Notes: generated by a model from the letters alone, not told the origin. A stretch of 64,000 nt of DNA from Ryuthela nishihirai (GCA_038380435.1 JAWZYU010000034.1:5500704-5564703), one strand, 5' to 3'. Positions 33,541 to 45,299 are shown, counted from the first letter of the stretch. Numbers and translations are program-made.

Positions 33541-35873
33541 CACTGGTTTACAAGACTTTTACAACATGAACAATTGTAGCTGTCTTTAACTATTTTTCAG
33601 GTGCTGATTTCAGATCTGGCTTTAAAATATGGCTAGCACATCACATTTTTATGTTATTGGTCATTTTGACTCCTATTCAGATCTTCCTATATCAACACCT
33701 CCAGGCAACTGTGAGGATACTAGATATTTTACTTTTTGTAGCTGAAAACACTGATTGCCAAGTGGGAGAAAACACATAACAGTAACCTAACCTCAGACTG
33801 CCATTCTTGTTGATTTCATTGTAGGAGGAACACGTGCTGTACGTTGAAGAGTGAATTTTGGCGTTTAAATGGCACAAAGGCAACGTTGTGGATGTGTGAA
33901 TGTGCCAGATAAGTTTTGTTATGTGTGCGGAAATTATATTTTAAAATCCCAGGGTCGTTCTTTGACAAAGATTGTGAAGAAAGCCTATAACTTGCATTTT
34001 GGATGTCATGTTGGAGATCAGGACAAAACATGGCTCCACATGTGTGCTGCATTTCATGCTTTGTTGGCCTGAGTGAATGGTTGAAAGGTAAGATAAAATC
34101 CATGTCCTTTGCAATTCCAATGGTTTAGCATGAGCCAACTAGTCACTTGCAAGATTGCTATTTTTGTTTAACTAAAGTGTCAGGCTTTCAAAAAAGAACA
34201 AAAGCAAAATACAATATCCAAATGTGCCTTCAGCAGTAAGGCCAGTTCCTCATTGAGATCTTATTACCTCCAACCAACTGGGAGGAAATGGATTCACATT
34301 CATCAGAGGAAGACTTTGAGACACATACAAATCCTGATCCTACATACACCCCTAAAAAGTTAGACGAGCCTCATCTGATTCAGCAAAATGAACTAAATGA
34401 TCTTGTTTGAGACCTAGGACTTTCCAAACAACAAGCTGAGGTTTTAGGTTCAAGAGTGTAATCTTTTTCCCAAAGGTACCAGAGTTTCTCTGTTCAGAAA
34501 GAGAAATTTGGTTTTATCTGCTTATTACGAGATGCAAGATGGTTTGTGTTTCTGCACAGATATTTCAGGACTGATGGAAGAAATTGGAAAAACTCATGAC
34601 CCTAAAGAATATAGTCTATCGATAGATTCGTCAAAATGCAGCTTAAAAGCTGTCCTTTTGCATAAAGGAAACCAAAAAAAAAACTTCCATTCCAGAGACA
34701 CATGCTGGGAATGAAGGAAACTTATGAAAGCATGGAAAAAAATACTCACTGCTATAAAATATGACCAATTTAAGTGGACAATATGTGGTGACCGAAAAGT
34801 CATATCTCTCTTGCTCAGGCTTCAAGGAGGCTACACAAATTTTGCTGTTTTCTGTGTTTGTGGGACAATAGAGCCAGAAAGGAACACTACAAAACAAAAG
34901 ACTGGCCCAAAAGATGTTTTAATTTCTGGAAAGAGTAATGTGAGGTATAAGCCTCTAGTAGACCCCTCTGATGTTCTGCTCCCACCACTACACATCAAAC
35001 TGGGACTTATGAAAAAACTTTGTAAAGGCTATGGACAAAACTGGAAAAGGGTTTTTGCATTTGAAGGAAAAACTTCCAAAACTAAGTGATGCCAAACTCA
35101 AAGAAGGGATCTTTATTGGTCCTCAGATCAGGAAGCTACTGAATGATACTGTCGTTGAAGAAAAACTGAATATGAAGGAGCACGCTGCATGGAAATCTTT
35201 CATGCCAGTGGTCCAGGATTTTCTGGGGAATCACAAAGAAGAAAACTACCATCAGCTCATTCAAGATCTTCTCAAAAACTACAAAAAACTTGGCTGCATA
35301 ATGTCTTTGAAGATCCATTTCTTGCACTCACATCTCGACTGCTTTCCCAAGAAGTTAGGAGCTGTCAGTGATGAGCAAGGGGAAAGATTTCACCAGGATA
35401 TCTGAACCATGGAGGAGAGATACCAAGGCAGGTGGAACCCAGCAATGATGAGTGACTACTGCTTGATCTTGCAGAAGGAAGATACCTCAGCATATAAAAG
35501 ACAAAAAATGAACTTCTTGTAAGCATAAAAGATCTTTACCCACATTTTCTTATTTTGCATTTCAATATTATTTCATTTGTTACTTTATATTCAGTGGTCT
35601 ATACTATGATGTTTCTAATTTTTTTCACTGTAATCATGTAATTAATCAATGAGTTTTAAGTTGCAATTTAATAAAATAGTCACATCTATTTTCATTTCCC
35701 AGATATGCATATTCATTGAAATTTGAAATACATCAATCTGTAGTTTAAAAAAAAAAACTGTACATACTGCAGTTTTTTCACAGCCATATATGAATTCAGC
35801 ACACCAAAATTAGTTAAAAGCATCCTGTTTGACCATTGTTATAAAAAAAAAAGTTTCAATTTGTTGTCTAGTG
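33541..35873 (+). mobile_element. Unclassified TIR element, copy 2
   Basis: The left end is CACTGGTTTACAAGAC. The right end, reverse-complemented, is CACTAGACAACAAATTG. These match the ends of copy 1 (CACTGGGCAACA). The flanks read 'ccaataa' on the left and 'ttattgg' on the right, extending the inverted symmetry. It is about 2.3 kb and starts within a few bases of the Tc1 copy B end. Confidence 0.78.
33869..35520 (+). pseudogene. Protein of the unclassified TIR element (copy 2, better preserved)
   Basis: The N-terminus has 'CGCVNVPDKFCYVCGNYIL', 'IVKKAYNLHFGCHVGDQDKT' and 'HMCAAFH', suggesting a zinc-binding domain. The middle part reads 'ISGLMEEIGKTHDPKEYSLS' then 'IDSSKCSLKAVLLHKGN' (34570-34670). 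The C-terminal half includes 'LLPPLHIKLGLMKKLCKGYG' (34980), 'LKEGIFIGPQIRKLLND' (35100), 'MSLKIHFLHSHLDCFPKKLG' (35300) and 'VSDEQGERFHQDI' (35370). The strongly kept H/D/E-rich C-terminus hints at an enzyme, perhaps a nuclease, but this is only inference. Several frameshifts break it. Confidence 0.8.
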
Positions 35874-35879
35874 TTATTG

Positions 35880-36121
35880 GAAGTTGAGGATAGGAGTGAT
35901 ACCTCCCATCCTGATCTTTACCTGGGAGCCAACATCTCCCATCTTGTATGTAATTTTCCTGTTGTTCCTTTGGGAAAATCTAAGGGTATAATATATTATT
36001 AACACTTAGAGTACCATGATCAATAAGATTGACACAAGGAAAATTTGCATAAATTGCCAGGAGTATTTACAGTAGCAGTAAAGTCATATTCTCTGAATGT
36101 GAAAGAATACATTGAATGACC
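35880..36121. other. Unassigned DNA
   Basis: Nothing recognised between the TIR element and the short minus-strand frame. Confidence 0.4.
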
Positions 36122-36179
36122 TTAAAGCAACGAAAGGAAAGTGTTATTTGACCTGCAATGAATTATTTTGGAGACAGAA

Positions 36180-36377
36180 TTAAAATAACTGTATAACAAA
36201 GTAAATTCTGGTGTGGTAGGAGGAACAGGATGTCTTCGTCGATGCTGTGATTTGCACTTGCCTTCCTCTCGCAGAATCCAAGCTTCTCTTGAAGCTGATG
36301 CTTTTTTTTTTCTCCATAAATAGATCAATGTCTTCTTTTCTTATTTGGTCTGCATTCCAAAGATCATTCAAAGACAA
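36180..36377 (-). other. Short exon-like open frame of unknown identity
   Basis: The minus-strand frame 'LNDLWNADQIRKEDIDLFME' then 'KKKSISFKRSLDSARGRQVQ' is locally richer in GC and in charged residues than its surroundings. A second frame after the A-run reads 'ASASREAWILREEGKCKSQH'. A possible GC-type donor (GGAAG|GCAAGT) lies near 36260. I do not recognise the sequence and could not link it to MTA. It may be an exon, a retrocopy piece or chance. Confidence 0.25.
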
Positions 36378-37985
36378 TAATTTTATTTGACTGATGCATC
36401 ATTTTTACTTGCATTTTATTAATCATAATAGCTTTAATGATTGATTTGAGAGGACAGATGAAATTATTTGCAACTCTTAGTATTGCACACTCTCTATAAA
36501 TGTTCATCATAAACTGCAATGCAAGTCTCACATTGATATTCAATACTGTTTATAATGATCACAACCAGTTGTATGAGAAATATGAATGACTAATGAAGAA
36601 GGGGACAGCAGGATGCAATATAGCTCTCTAGGACATCTAATGCATGCCTTGCAGTAGTGGTTGGCCATCTTTTATTACTGGTGGACTGGATTAGTGATGA
36701 AATCACTGAATGGATTTAAACTAGTAAGGTTACATGGACGATTAAGTAGAGAATGAGGTTGAGGCAGTGTACTAATTGTAAATTTCTGCTGCAGAAACAT
36801 TTTGGGTTTTAGAATAAGTGGTAAAATTACACATCATAAATTTTTAGCTTTATTGCAAACTGATAAAGGAAAGGAGAAAACTAAACTGGAAAAATTAAAA
36901 ATGTTAATACATAAATTCACAAATTTTGTAATTGCTAAATGCATCTCAGAATACACATTTAGCTTACTATATGGCTTGATATAACTGTTATTATATAATT
37001 ATAATATTACAATTAATTTTTGAGACATTTTCTTATGACTAGCTGTGACAATCACATCATTGTGTGCAGTGCTTGAGGTGGAAAACAAAAATGCAGTGTG
37101 ATGGTTTTAGCAAGTTTGTAGTATTACTAAAACCTTCCACTATCTTTTTGCTTAAAGGAATAGGAATGGTATTAGAATTTCTAAAAAGAAGTGGGATGGC
37201 ATCTCTCCCGTCTCAAGCATGAAATGCAATCTTATTCTTAGCTCAATAGAATGTGCTAATTCATTTAGTCTAGTAGTTAGGATGCTAGCTATCTAAGACA
37301 ATGATCTCAGGAACAAGTCCAACTGATGCCTGGAATAACAAAACATTGAATCTCCAATTTCTCTTAGCATGAAAATGTTCATGTGTAGAGGAGGTTTTTA
37401 GGTTTGTGAGGAATTTCAAAATAGGGAAACCTGAGTTTCTGTTAGATCATAGATAACTGTACTTCCTAACACAATCACTTACACCAAAGAATAGATGGAC
37501 AGATATTTCTCTTGGAGGGGTTCAATTTGAACTAATCACTGTAGTCAGGTGGATTTGCTGACTGAGTGGGAAATTTGAACAAATACTCCATCTCTGGCCT
37601 GGATTTGGAATTATTGAGTACATATTTGAATTTCAAAATTGCAGAATATAACACCTCACATAACAGCTATTGTCATTAAATATTTCAACTTCCATAACTC
37701 TTAGTGTGCGCGTGAATACTTATAATTATTCTATTTAATCATTTATAATATTTAACATAAATTTTGAAGTGCTTCACATAGTTTAACTATGAATTTTAAA
37801 GTTACTGAAATTGATTGTAAACAGTATGTGAAACACAACAGGTATAAATTAATGCTCCCGAGTTTCATATTTAATACCCCCCCACCTCCTCACCTAAACA
37901 TAAACTGTCCTTTCACTGGTCTTCGACATGGGATGTGATCACTCACAGTATGAACATTACATTTGATCAAGTATAATGATAACAA
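36378..37985. other. Unassigned AT-rich DNA
   Basis: No transposon ends or conserved frames recognised. A C-run lies near 37878. The minus-strand hydrophobic frame 37890-38144 is created by a tandem repeat. Confidence 0.45.
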
Positions 37986-37990
37986 CAGTA

Positions 37991-38133
37991 GAAGCAGTAA
38001 AATAACTGAAGTAAATTTCCAATAAATAACACTGCTAATTGCAGGTGTAGATATTATTATTAGTAGCAGAAGCAGTAAAATAACTGAAGTAAATTTCCAA
38101 TAAATAACACTGCTAATTGCAGATGTTGATATT
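37991..38133. repeat. 78-bp tandem duplication
   Basis: 'gaagcagtaaaataactgaa' at 37991 recurs at 38069. The copies continue through 'gtaaatttccaataaataac' and 'actgctaattgcag' almost unchanged. Confidence 0.9.
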
Positions 38134-38385
38134 ATTGAAATCATGCTCCTATTTGGCAGAAATTATATTGGTAGGAACTTCCAAAATTGTTGCTTTTACC
38201 TAAAATCCTTTCAAGAATCGGCACTTATTGAGACTCATTAGTCAAGTTTAAGACTGTTGACCCAGGATCAGAAGGGTTCAAATAGTTGTAAATGTCCTCT
38301 GATTGGGACCAGCCATAAAATAAGGCAGATCTGTACAGCAAACTGATTTAGCAGACTACATCTAGTTTCCATTTAGAAACAGTAT
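38134..38385. other. Unassigned DNA
   Basis: Nothing recognised before the SINE target duplication. Confidence 0.4.
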
Positions 38386-38399
38386 CTCCTGTAAAAGGT

Positions 38400-38779
38400 T
38401 GGGTTGTTTTACCTCTGAGCGGCACTTTTGTGCACACAATGGGCTAAATGGCCAGGTCACAAGGACCCCGAAGGCTCAGAGAAGGTTGGGGGAGGGGACC
38501 CACTGGAACAGCAGAAGGCAGATGGTAGCCTCCCGTCAAGGCCATCCAGTGTGTTCTTTAATGTGCACAAGGTATGGCTCTCTCGCACACGGGGCCACGG
38601 CTTAACGTCCCATCCGACGGACGGCGGCCTTTCCAAACCCATCGGTGTCCCCTACTGACTGTGGGCAGGGCGGGGAATTTTGCGGAGATAAATCTCAACG
38701 CTGACCCAGTGGGACTCGAACCTGGGAACTACAGATTACGAGCCTGACACGCTACCTACTGAGCCACCCTTGCCCCACC
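38400..38779 (-). mobile_element. SINE-A, near full length, 14-bp target duplication
   Basis: CTCCTGTAAAAGGT (38386-38399) and CTCCAGTAAAAGGT (38780-38793) flank it. On the minus strand it begins with a tRNA-like head (A box near 'GGCTCAGTAGGTAG', B box GGTTCGAGTCCC). It continues with the conserved centre (GGGACGTTAAGCCGTGG, CACATTAAAGAACAC) and ends 'gtaaaacaaccca'. Confidence 0.95.
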
Positions 38780-39077
38780 CTCCAGTAAAAGGTCCTAATG
38801 GTCATCACTCTGTTAAACTAGAAATAGATATCATAAAAAATGCTTTGAAAATTCAATGCATTGTCTCAGATGAATAATGAATAACTTTCCATCCAGTTTC
38901 TATTTCACTATCATTTATACATCTAATACTCCTCATGCAGCCATGAGCTACAGAGGTTCAACTAGATTGAGCAATTTAGTTCTCTAAGCATATCTGTCAA
39001 GAGCTACATTTGGCCACTGTACACCAATTCTAACTAGATCTTGTTTGACATTGTCCACCACATCCTAGATCTCCCCC

Positions 39078-39423
39078 ACTTTCTCAGGCCTTTAGACACA
39101 CTGTTCATAATCTTATATGCTAATCTATAATTATGCATACAGGGAACTTGGCCAAGCCAACAAAATCTCTCTCTGCACAATATGCTGCTCAAAGGAGGTT
39201 GCCGAATTCTTTGCCTAACCTCATCATTACTTACAAAGTATCATTACAACACTTTCTCAGGCCTTTAGACACACTGTTCATAATCTTATATGCTAATCTA
39301 TAATTATGCATACAGGGAACTTGGCCAAGCCAACAAAATCTCTCTCTGCACAATATGCTGCTCAAAGGAGGTTGCCGAATTCTTTGCCTAACCTCATCAT
39401 TACTTACAAAGTCAAATCACATA
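39078..39423. repeat. 173-bp tandem duplication in LINE, copies essentially identical
   Basis: 'actttctcaggcctttagac' starts at 39078 and 39251. I see no differences over about 160 bp. It is either very recent or an assembly artefact. Confidence 0.92.
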
Positions 39424-39919
39424 ATGCCCAAGATACTGCATGAGCATCAAGAATCAAAAGCATAGTTTCCTGTTATCTTTATGTAGTTTAAGTTTAGAAA
39501 TGCCAAAATAACTTCAGAGTGTGATATAGGGCCAACAATAAAGCCAGTAATGCATCTATCATCATTACAATGGGAGTAGAACCTAACCACATTGTTTAGA
39601 ATATCACTGAAATGCTCAGCCAACCTAGCCATGACAGAATCCTCACCTTCTATAACCTTACCTTGCTTTTCCTTCAATCCCTGTATACCTGTCCATTTTC
39701 TACCACACGAAACATTAACTATCTGGTACAGCTCTCTGCTATTGTGCTGTCTAACTTCTTCCTCGGATTAGTCAGCCATGTCATCAAACCAAAGATTCAT
39801 ATCAGCAGCTAACTGATCACAGTTCATTAAGCTCTTTATAATGCTTTCTATTAGGACTAGTAGGGTATTGATTAAGGACATTCCTGCAGTTCTTTCTTTC
39901 TTAAATAAGCTCAAGTGCC

Positions 39920-40804
39920 TTATCGCTTAAATAATTCTGCTTCCTCTGCTCCTTTTTTTCCTAAAAGAGTATTGTTAGTTTCAAGAAAAGCCTCTTTAAA
40001 ATGGTCCCATTCTTCCTCAACTTCAGTAGTAAGCATACCATGACTATCATAATGACTAAGTAACCTATCATGGTAAGCTTTGGCTATAACTGGGTCTTTC
40101 AGAGCTTCAGTATTAAAAGTAAATTTTTTAACCCTAGCACAACACTTTTTAAGTTTAAGTTGCCAGACACTTTTAACAAGGTAATGGTCAGATCCAATTT
40201 CAGCTCCCCTACATGCCCTGATATTCCTAACAGAACTAGCCCATTTGCTGTTAATTAATATGTAATCAATCATATTCTTATGCAACCCATCAGGTGAAAC
40301 CCATGTGTACTTATGTATGTCGCATTGTTTGTAATAAGTGTTAGTTATTCTGAATCCATTGAGTTTACTTACCTGTAGGAGACGTTGCCCATTGCAGCTA
40401 CCAATACCAAAAGGGCCTATTACTCCTCCCCAAAGGTCAGAGTCAGCACCAACTTTGGCATTGAAATCACCAAGAACAAGGGTAATATCTCCTTTCTTGA
40501 CAGAATTCAAAATATCCTGAAGTTGTTCATAAAACCTATCCTTCTCATCCGCATCCTCAGTGGGGGCATAACAGCAGATAACATTCAAGTCTTTAACGCT
40601 TGTCTGAAATTTTGCTGTAAGAAACCTTTCATTAATGCACTCACATCCTAGAAGAGCATCACTAGCGTGTCTGGTAAAGCATGCTAGAAGTTTTAGAAGC
40701 AAACCAATGCCTTGAAGATGCTTTTTATCTTCTCTCCCTGAAAAGAGAAATTTGAGATTTTTTTTAAGTATCTGACATTTATCTACCCATCTGATATCTT
40801 GCAA
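39920..40804 (-). CDS. LINE apurinic-type endonuclease domain (294-codon open frame)
   Basis: The frame is open for 294 codons. Motifs in order are 'LQDIRWVDKCQ' at the start (the Mg-binding acidic site, here QD where relatives usually have QE), 'LNVICCYAPTEDADEKDRFY', 'LVLGDFNAKVGAD' (catalytic Asp/Asn), 'TYTWVSPDG'-like 'KYTWVSPDGLHKNMIDYILI' (Asp) and 'GSDHYLVKS' (Asp-His). These are the blocks of APE-type LINE endonucleases, which nick target DNA to prime reverse transcription. Upstream, in another frame (40816-41031), 'LSTGTWNI' gives the N-terminal TWN motif, so one frameshift separates it. The downstream RT is deleted, so the copy is immobile on its own. Confidence 0.87.
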   Translation of the reverse strand: MQDIRWVDKCQILKKNLKFLFSGREDKKHLQGIGLLLKLLACFTRHASDALLGCECINERFLTAKFQTSVKDLNVICCYAPTEDADEKDRFYEQLQDILNSVKKGDITLVLGDFNAKVGADSDLWGGVIGPFGIGSCNGQRLLQVSKLNGFRITNTYYKQCDIHKYTWVSPDGLHKNMIDYILINSKWASSVRNIRACRGAEIGSDHYLVKSVWQLKLKKCCARVKKFTFNTEALKDPVIAKAYHDRLLSHYDSHGMLTTEVEEEWDHFKEAFLETNNTLLGKKGAEEAELFKR

Positions 40805-41056
40805 CCCAAGAATATCTAGGTAATAACAGTGGAATTCTTACTTGAGGACATCAAGAGAATAATCTCTGTACAGAGTACTATATTCCAAGTACCTGTGGAG
40901 AGAAAACAGTTAGTGGGATGTTTAAAGAAACCATGTTTATTGAGAGAGGAAGTGCAGACAATATCAAACAGCCTCCTAATCACAGACATGGGGCAAAGAC
41001 CCATTCCTCCACTACTAAAGGCTGAAGTCACTTATGGTGGAAGACTTCCTCCAATG

Positions 41057-42609
41057 TAGGATTTGATTAATGAAAGCAATGAAGCAAGAGTTCAGGTACC
41101 TGTGATGCACCAGCTGATAAAACATATTCTGCAAATCTATTCACTTGGGGCGGTCAACCCACAAACAAACAGAAAACACAGTGCAAGATTTTCCTCAACA
41201 GAAGCCCACCAGTGCAGCAAATTTAGGATCCATAAATCAAAGCTTAGAGCCATTATTCCATTCCGGTTGGCATATATGGTCAGCACCAGGTCCTGTGTTG
41301 TTGACCACTCCTAAGCAGGGTATTTATACATCTATCCAAGAATAAAAAGGTTAATACAGAATGGGGCTTATTAAATGCTGGAGTTGAAACAAGTATCCAG
41401 TGTATGAATTTAGCCTAGTAATAGTTCAAACTTTGAAAATAATGGCCAGGCAATATCTCAGAATTTGTAAATAGTGGTCAGGTCTCAGGCAGGGATGTTA
41501 CGCATCCTGGAATCTTCTGAACTGTCAACAGAACATCAATCTGTCTTGTGACCTCCACCAATCTTCAAATGTCCTGCATAATTAATTCCCATTGAGTTGG
41601 TATTATCTCTTACATAATTACCTAAAACACGTGTTTTAGGTAATTATGTAAGAAAAAATTTGTAAGAGACATTTTCTATACAAATAGTATTATGTAAGAC
41701 ATTTGCTATACAAATCTTCAATGTTCAACCAACTCCATATATTGTATATGACATATTAAATGCTGGGGTCTAAATAGTAACCTGAACTCAAATGAGAGCC
41801 TGATACAAGCAAGAAATTGTAAATTGTAGCCTGGGTTATTATTTCAAACATTTACAATATTAAAGAATTCCGATTTTATGTTAGCTGCAGTTTTTTTACA
41901 CTAGCTACAAACATACAAATTGTGTTTTTACACAAAAAAGTAATAATAATTAAATTAAAATTTCATGATTCACACATGGCTTGTAAAGTTTGTCGAAAAA
42001 AAAAAAAAGATTTTTAGTGGGAGAGGAAACCAAAACCATAATTTTCTGTTCAGTATGAAGAGTACCAACACATTTTCAGGAAGCAAGCCTACAAGTTACT
42101 ATTGGTGAATTCATATATGTATATTCAAGAATTTTAGTTAACACAAATGATTATGCCAGGCAAAAATTTTCCTAACTTTGCTAAAACCCTGAATCTAACA
42201 AAGAAAAAGACAGATTTATGCAAATTTTTCTTGGTCACCAGACTTAATGTCACGTTTTGTGCCTTTATGTATTTAAAAAATATCATTAATATGTGATGTG
42301 AGTAATATAAATGGATCTGTAAATTCAAGCTTTTTGTGCTATTTCAAATTTAAGCACATACTCTAGAAATACTCTTATGCAGGATTTATCTCTGAGAAAC
42401 TACCTCCCTACTCTAAGTCAGAAAGAGGCCACTAAAAAGCTCAAAAAGGCCAGCATCTGTCAGATGGGATGTATAATCATGGTCTTGTTGCAGAAGAGCC
42501 CATACCCCATGTGTAGAGTAGGGTACCTATAGAAGCAGCACAACCCTAAACTGTAATCCTTCAGTTTGAAAATCACTAACCAGTATGAATGTTATAAGTT
42601 AATAAACAG
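41057..42609. other. Mostly unassigned DNA around a small palindrome
   Basis: The LINE 5' boundary is uncertain and may extend into 41060-41350. Apart from the palindrome at 41608-41653 nothing is recognised. Confidence 0.4.
41608..41653. repeat. Perfect 46-bp palindrome
   Basis: Left half TCTTACATAATTACCTAAAA then CAC; the right half is its exact reverse complement, with no spacer. The centre is CACGTG. It includes ATTACCTA, resembling the arm start of the TTACCT hairpin family. Confidence 0.97.
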
Positions 42610-44681
42610 CTTTATTAAAATCTCTGTAACACTGTATATTATTAAATGCAGCAGGATGAAGCAGTAGAATCCAACAGAAATGATAATATTTAAATTTTGA
42701 CTCTTAAGTAGACATGTCAATGCAGCATGGATGCCTATGATGTGAGCTTTACAAATCATTCTTGCAGGTACAGTAATGTCTTAAATAGTTATATTATTAA
42801 TTTGTTAAATCTCTATAATTTATGATTACTTATAGTAGACAACTGAACAGCAATATTCTTAGTAGGTAAGGGTTTGCTGTATTCTTAGTAGGTAAGATTA
42901 CATATTCATATCTGTACTTCAAAATGTATTACCAAAATATTATACATTAGAGCGTCATTGAGTAGCTTTGAATAACAGGTAATTTTGCCATGCAAAGTGT
43001 ACTATGAATAAAGTCACATGACAGTTCAAAGTGTTTTATGAAGCTATGAGTTCAGTAGCACTATTATTAATGTCCCAATTTGTGCACTATTTAAATGGGT
43101 TGGTCAAAGTTACCTGACCATTTACTTTACCGAGGTTATTAAATACAACCAAATGTTGCAAGGTCTATTTACCTGACCTGTTTCCTTTCTTACCAATATT
43201 CGTTATGTGCCTTGTTAGTTGTAAAATACTAACAAATATTTGGCCAATAGAATGTACTGACATCAGGTAATGAAACAGTTAATGCTACTTGTCATTTTTA
43301 GACAAATAAATTTTGTTATGAGTATTATTACAGTTTTCGATTTCCAAAAATTTAACTTTTACAAGATAATCTTATTTATAAGACTTAATTTAAAAACAGG
43401 ATAAGCATTACCGTTCTAGTTGGATGTCGTTGCTCCGCTGCGGGCATATGCATTTCACGACCCAAGAGTCTGATCACAATATCAAGACAAATGAAGTAGG
43501 ATTAGCACTCTATTACTTTGCATATATGTATGAGTTAGTCTCCAATGGAACCTGATATTCTCTAAACAGTAGTTTTCATGGTGATGGCAGGAGGAAATGT
43601 CTGCATTACCTGATGTCAATACATTCTATTGGCCAAATCATTTGTTAGTATTTTACAACTAACAAGGCACATAACAAATATTGGTAAGATAAGGAAATAG
43701 GTCAGGTAAATAGACCTTGCAACATTTGATTGTCTTTATCAACATCGGCAAGGTAAATGGTCAGGTAACGTTGACCAACCCATTTAAATAATGCACAAAT
43801 TTGGACATTAATAGTAGTGCTACTGAACTCATAGCTTCATAAAACGCTTTGAACTGTTAAGTGACTTTATTCATTGCACAATTCGCCTTGCACAGTGAAA
43901 TTTCCTGTTACTCAAAGCTACTTGAATGATGTTCTAATGTACAATATTTTGGTAATACATTTTGAAGTACAGATACGAATATGTAATCTTCTGTCTTTCA
44001 CGGCAAACTCTTACCTACTAAGAATATTGCTGTTTAGTTGTCTACTATAAATAATCATAAATTATAGAGATTTAATAAATTAATAATATAATTGTTTAAG
44101 ACAATAATGTACCTGCAAGAATGATTTGTTGTTGGGTTGGGTTGTTTTACCTCTGAGCGGCACTTTTTTGCACACCATGGGCTAAATGGCCAGGTCACAT
44201 GGACCCCGAAGGCTCAGAGAATGTTGGGGGAGGGGACCCACTGGAACAGCTGTTGGGAGACAGATGGTAGCCTCCCGTCAAGGCCATCCAGCGTGTTCTT
44301 TAACGTGCACAGGGTATGGCTCTCCCGTACACGGGGCCACGGCTTGACGTCCCATCCGACGGACGGCGGCCTTTCCAAGCCCATCGGTGCCCCCTACTGA
44401 CCGTGGGCAGGGCGGGGGAATTTTGTGGAGATAAATCTCAACGCTGACCCAGCTGGGACTCGAACCTGGGAACTACAGATTACGAGCCTGGTGTGCTACC
44501 GACTGAGCCACCCCCGCTCCCAAGAATGATTTGTAAAGCTCACGTTATGTAGGAATCCATGTTGCATTGATATGTCTACTTAAGGGTCGAAATTTAAATA
44601 TTATCATTTCTGTTGGATTCTACTGCTTTATTCCGCTGCATTTTAATAAAATATACAGTGTTATAGAGATTTTAATAAAGT
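42610..44681. repeat. Large foldback: arms of about 665 bp, SINE in the right arm
   Basis: The left arm 42610-43272 returns in reverse complement at 43604-44681 once the SINE and one target duplication are removed. Paired landmarks are 'ctttattaaaatctct'/'agagattttaataaag', 'gcagtagaatccaac'/'ttggattctactgc', 'tctataatttatgatta'/'taatcataaattataga' and 'catcaggtaatg'/'cattacctgatg'. The loop (43273-43603) is less AT-rich. Arms show scattered mismatches. Class unknown. Confidence 0.9.
44130..44520 (-). mobile_element. SINE-A, full length, inserted in a foldback arm
   Basis: CAAGAATGATTTGT flanks it at 44116-44129 and 44521-44534. The minus strand has the complete tRNA-like head (GGCTCAGTCGGTAGCACAC), B box (GGTTCGAGTCCC), conserved centre and 'gtaaaacaacccaaccca' 3' end. 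The left arm of the foldback preserves the empty site (near 42760). Confidence 0.96.
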
Positions 44682-44699
44682 TGTAATACATACATTGTG

Positions 44700-45100
44700 A
44701 AATTGCAATTATTAATAAACATATTGAAGAATTTAAAAATAGTTTAATGGGCATAATTTTACTGTCAATAATCAGAATTTAATGTTCCTTAACTAAATTA
44801 CATCTACAAGGTCTTTATCATTATACCACATTTAAAAGTCAATCCTAAATATTGCACTAGACAAGGAAGATGACTTGCAATGGTTTTTAAAGGATGTCTT
44901 TTGAAAAACAGTAAACTTTAGAAAGTTTAATGGTCCAGTTGCATTTAAAAGTAACTGTTTTTACAAGCAAATGCATTACCAGTTGTTGGTTGGTGTTGAT
45001 TTAGGTGGCTGGTACACTCATAGGAAGCTGATGTCAAATATGCATGATGGTTGTCAGGGATGGATTTCCCATAATGCATGTTAGGCACTTGCCTAGAGGT
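44700..45100 (-). repeat. Dispersed repeat R2, copy 1
   Basis: Its reverse complement aligns with 50030-50400: 'accagccacctaa', 'tttctaaagttta', 'caatat.taggattgactttt' and 'agatgtaattta' occur in the same order. Non-coding, class unknown. Confidence 0.65.
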
Positions 45101-45299
45101 GCCAACATAATAAGGGCAGCTAGTGTTCAACTGCTACGTTTTGTTTATTGAAGTATCAAAAAATTGTCCTTTTCTAGTCTTAGAAGGAATAAAAAACTAA
45201 TAACAAATATCTACGGTTCAAGAACAGGTAAAAGAATTCACATGCCAATCAAAGGTGAATTTTTAAGGGATGTGGAAATATAATCAAATATATTATAAA

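Larger units (their letters stand above)
38936..41056 (-). mobile_element. RTE-like LINE, internal RT deletion
   Basis: It reads leftward from an endonuclease start near 40960 to LINE 3' sequence near 38936. The frame jumps near 39480 from a mid-gene block ('SEVILAFLNLN' region) to the far C-terminal region, so most of the RT domain is deleted. A 173-bp tandem duplication lies in the 3' part. Confidence 0.88.

Noticed and set aside
37890..38144. Hydrophobic minus-strand frame with repeated LLLLL segments, like a membrane protein
   Set aside because: Created by a 78-bp tandem duplication in AT-rich DNA; no conserved motif.
38399..38658. Open frames beginning 'MGCFTSE' in this and several other places (12746, 44137, 53680 minus, 56133)
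   Set aside because: They recur because each lies in a SINE-A copy; the SINE is non-coding.
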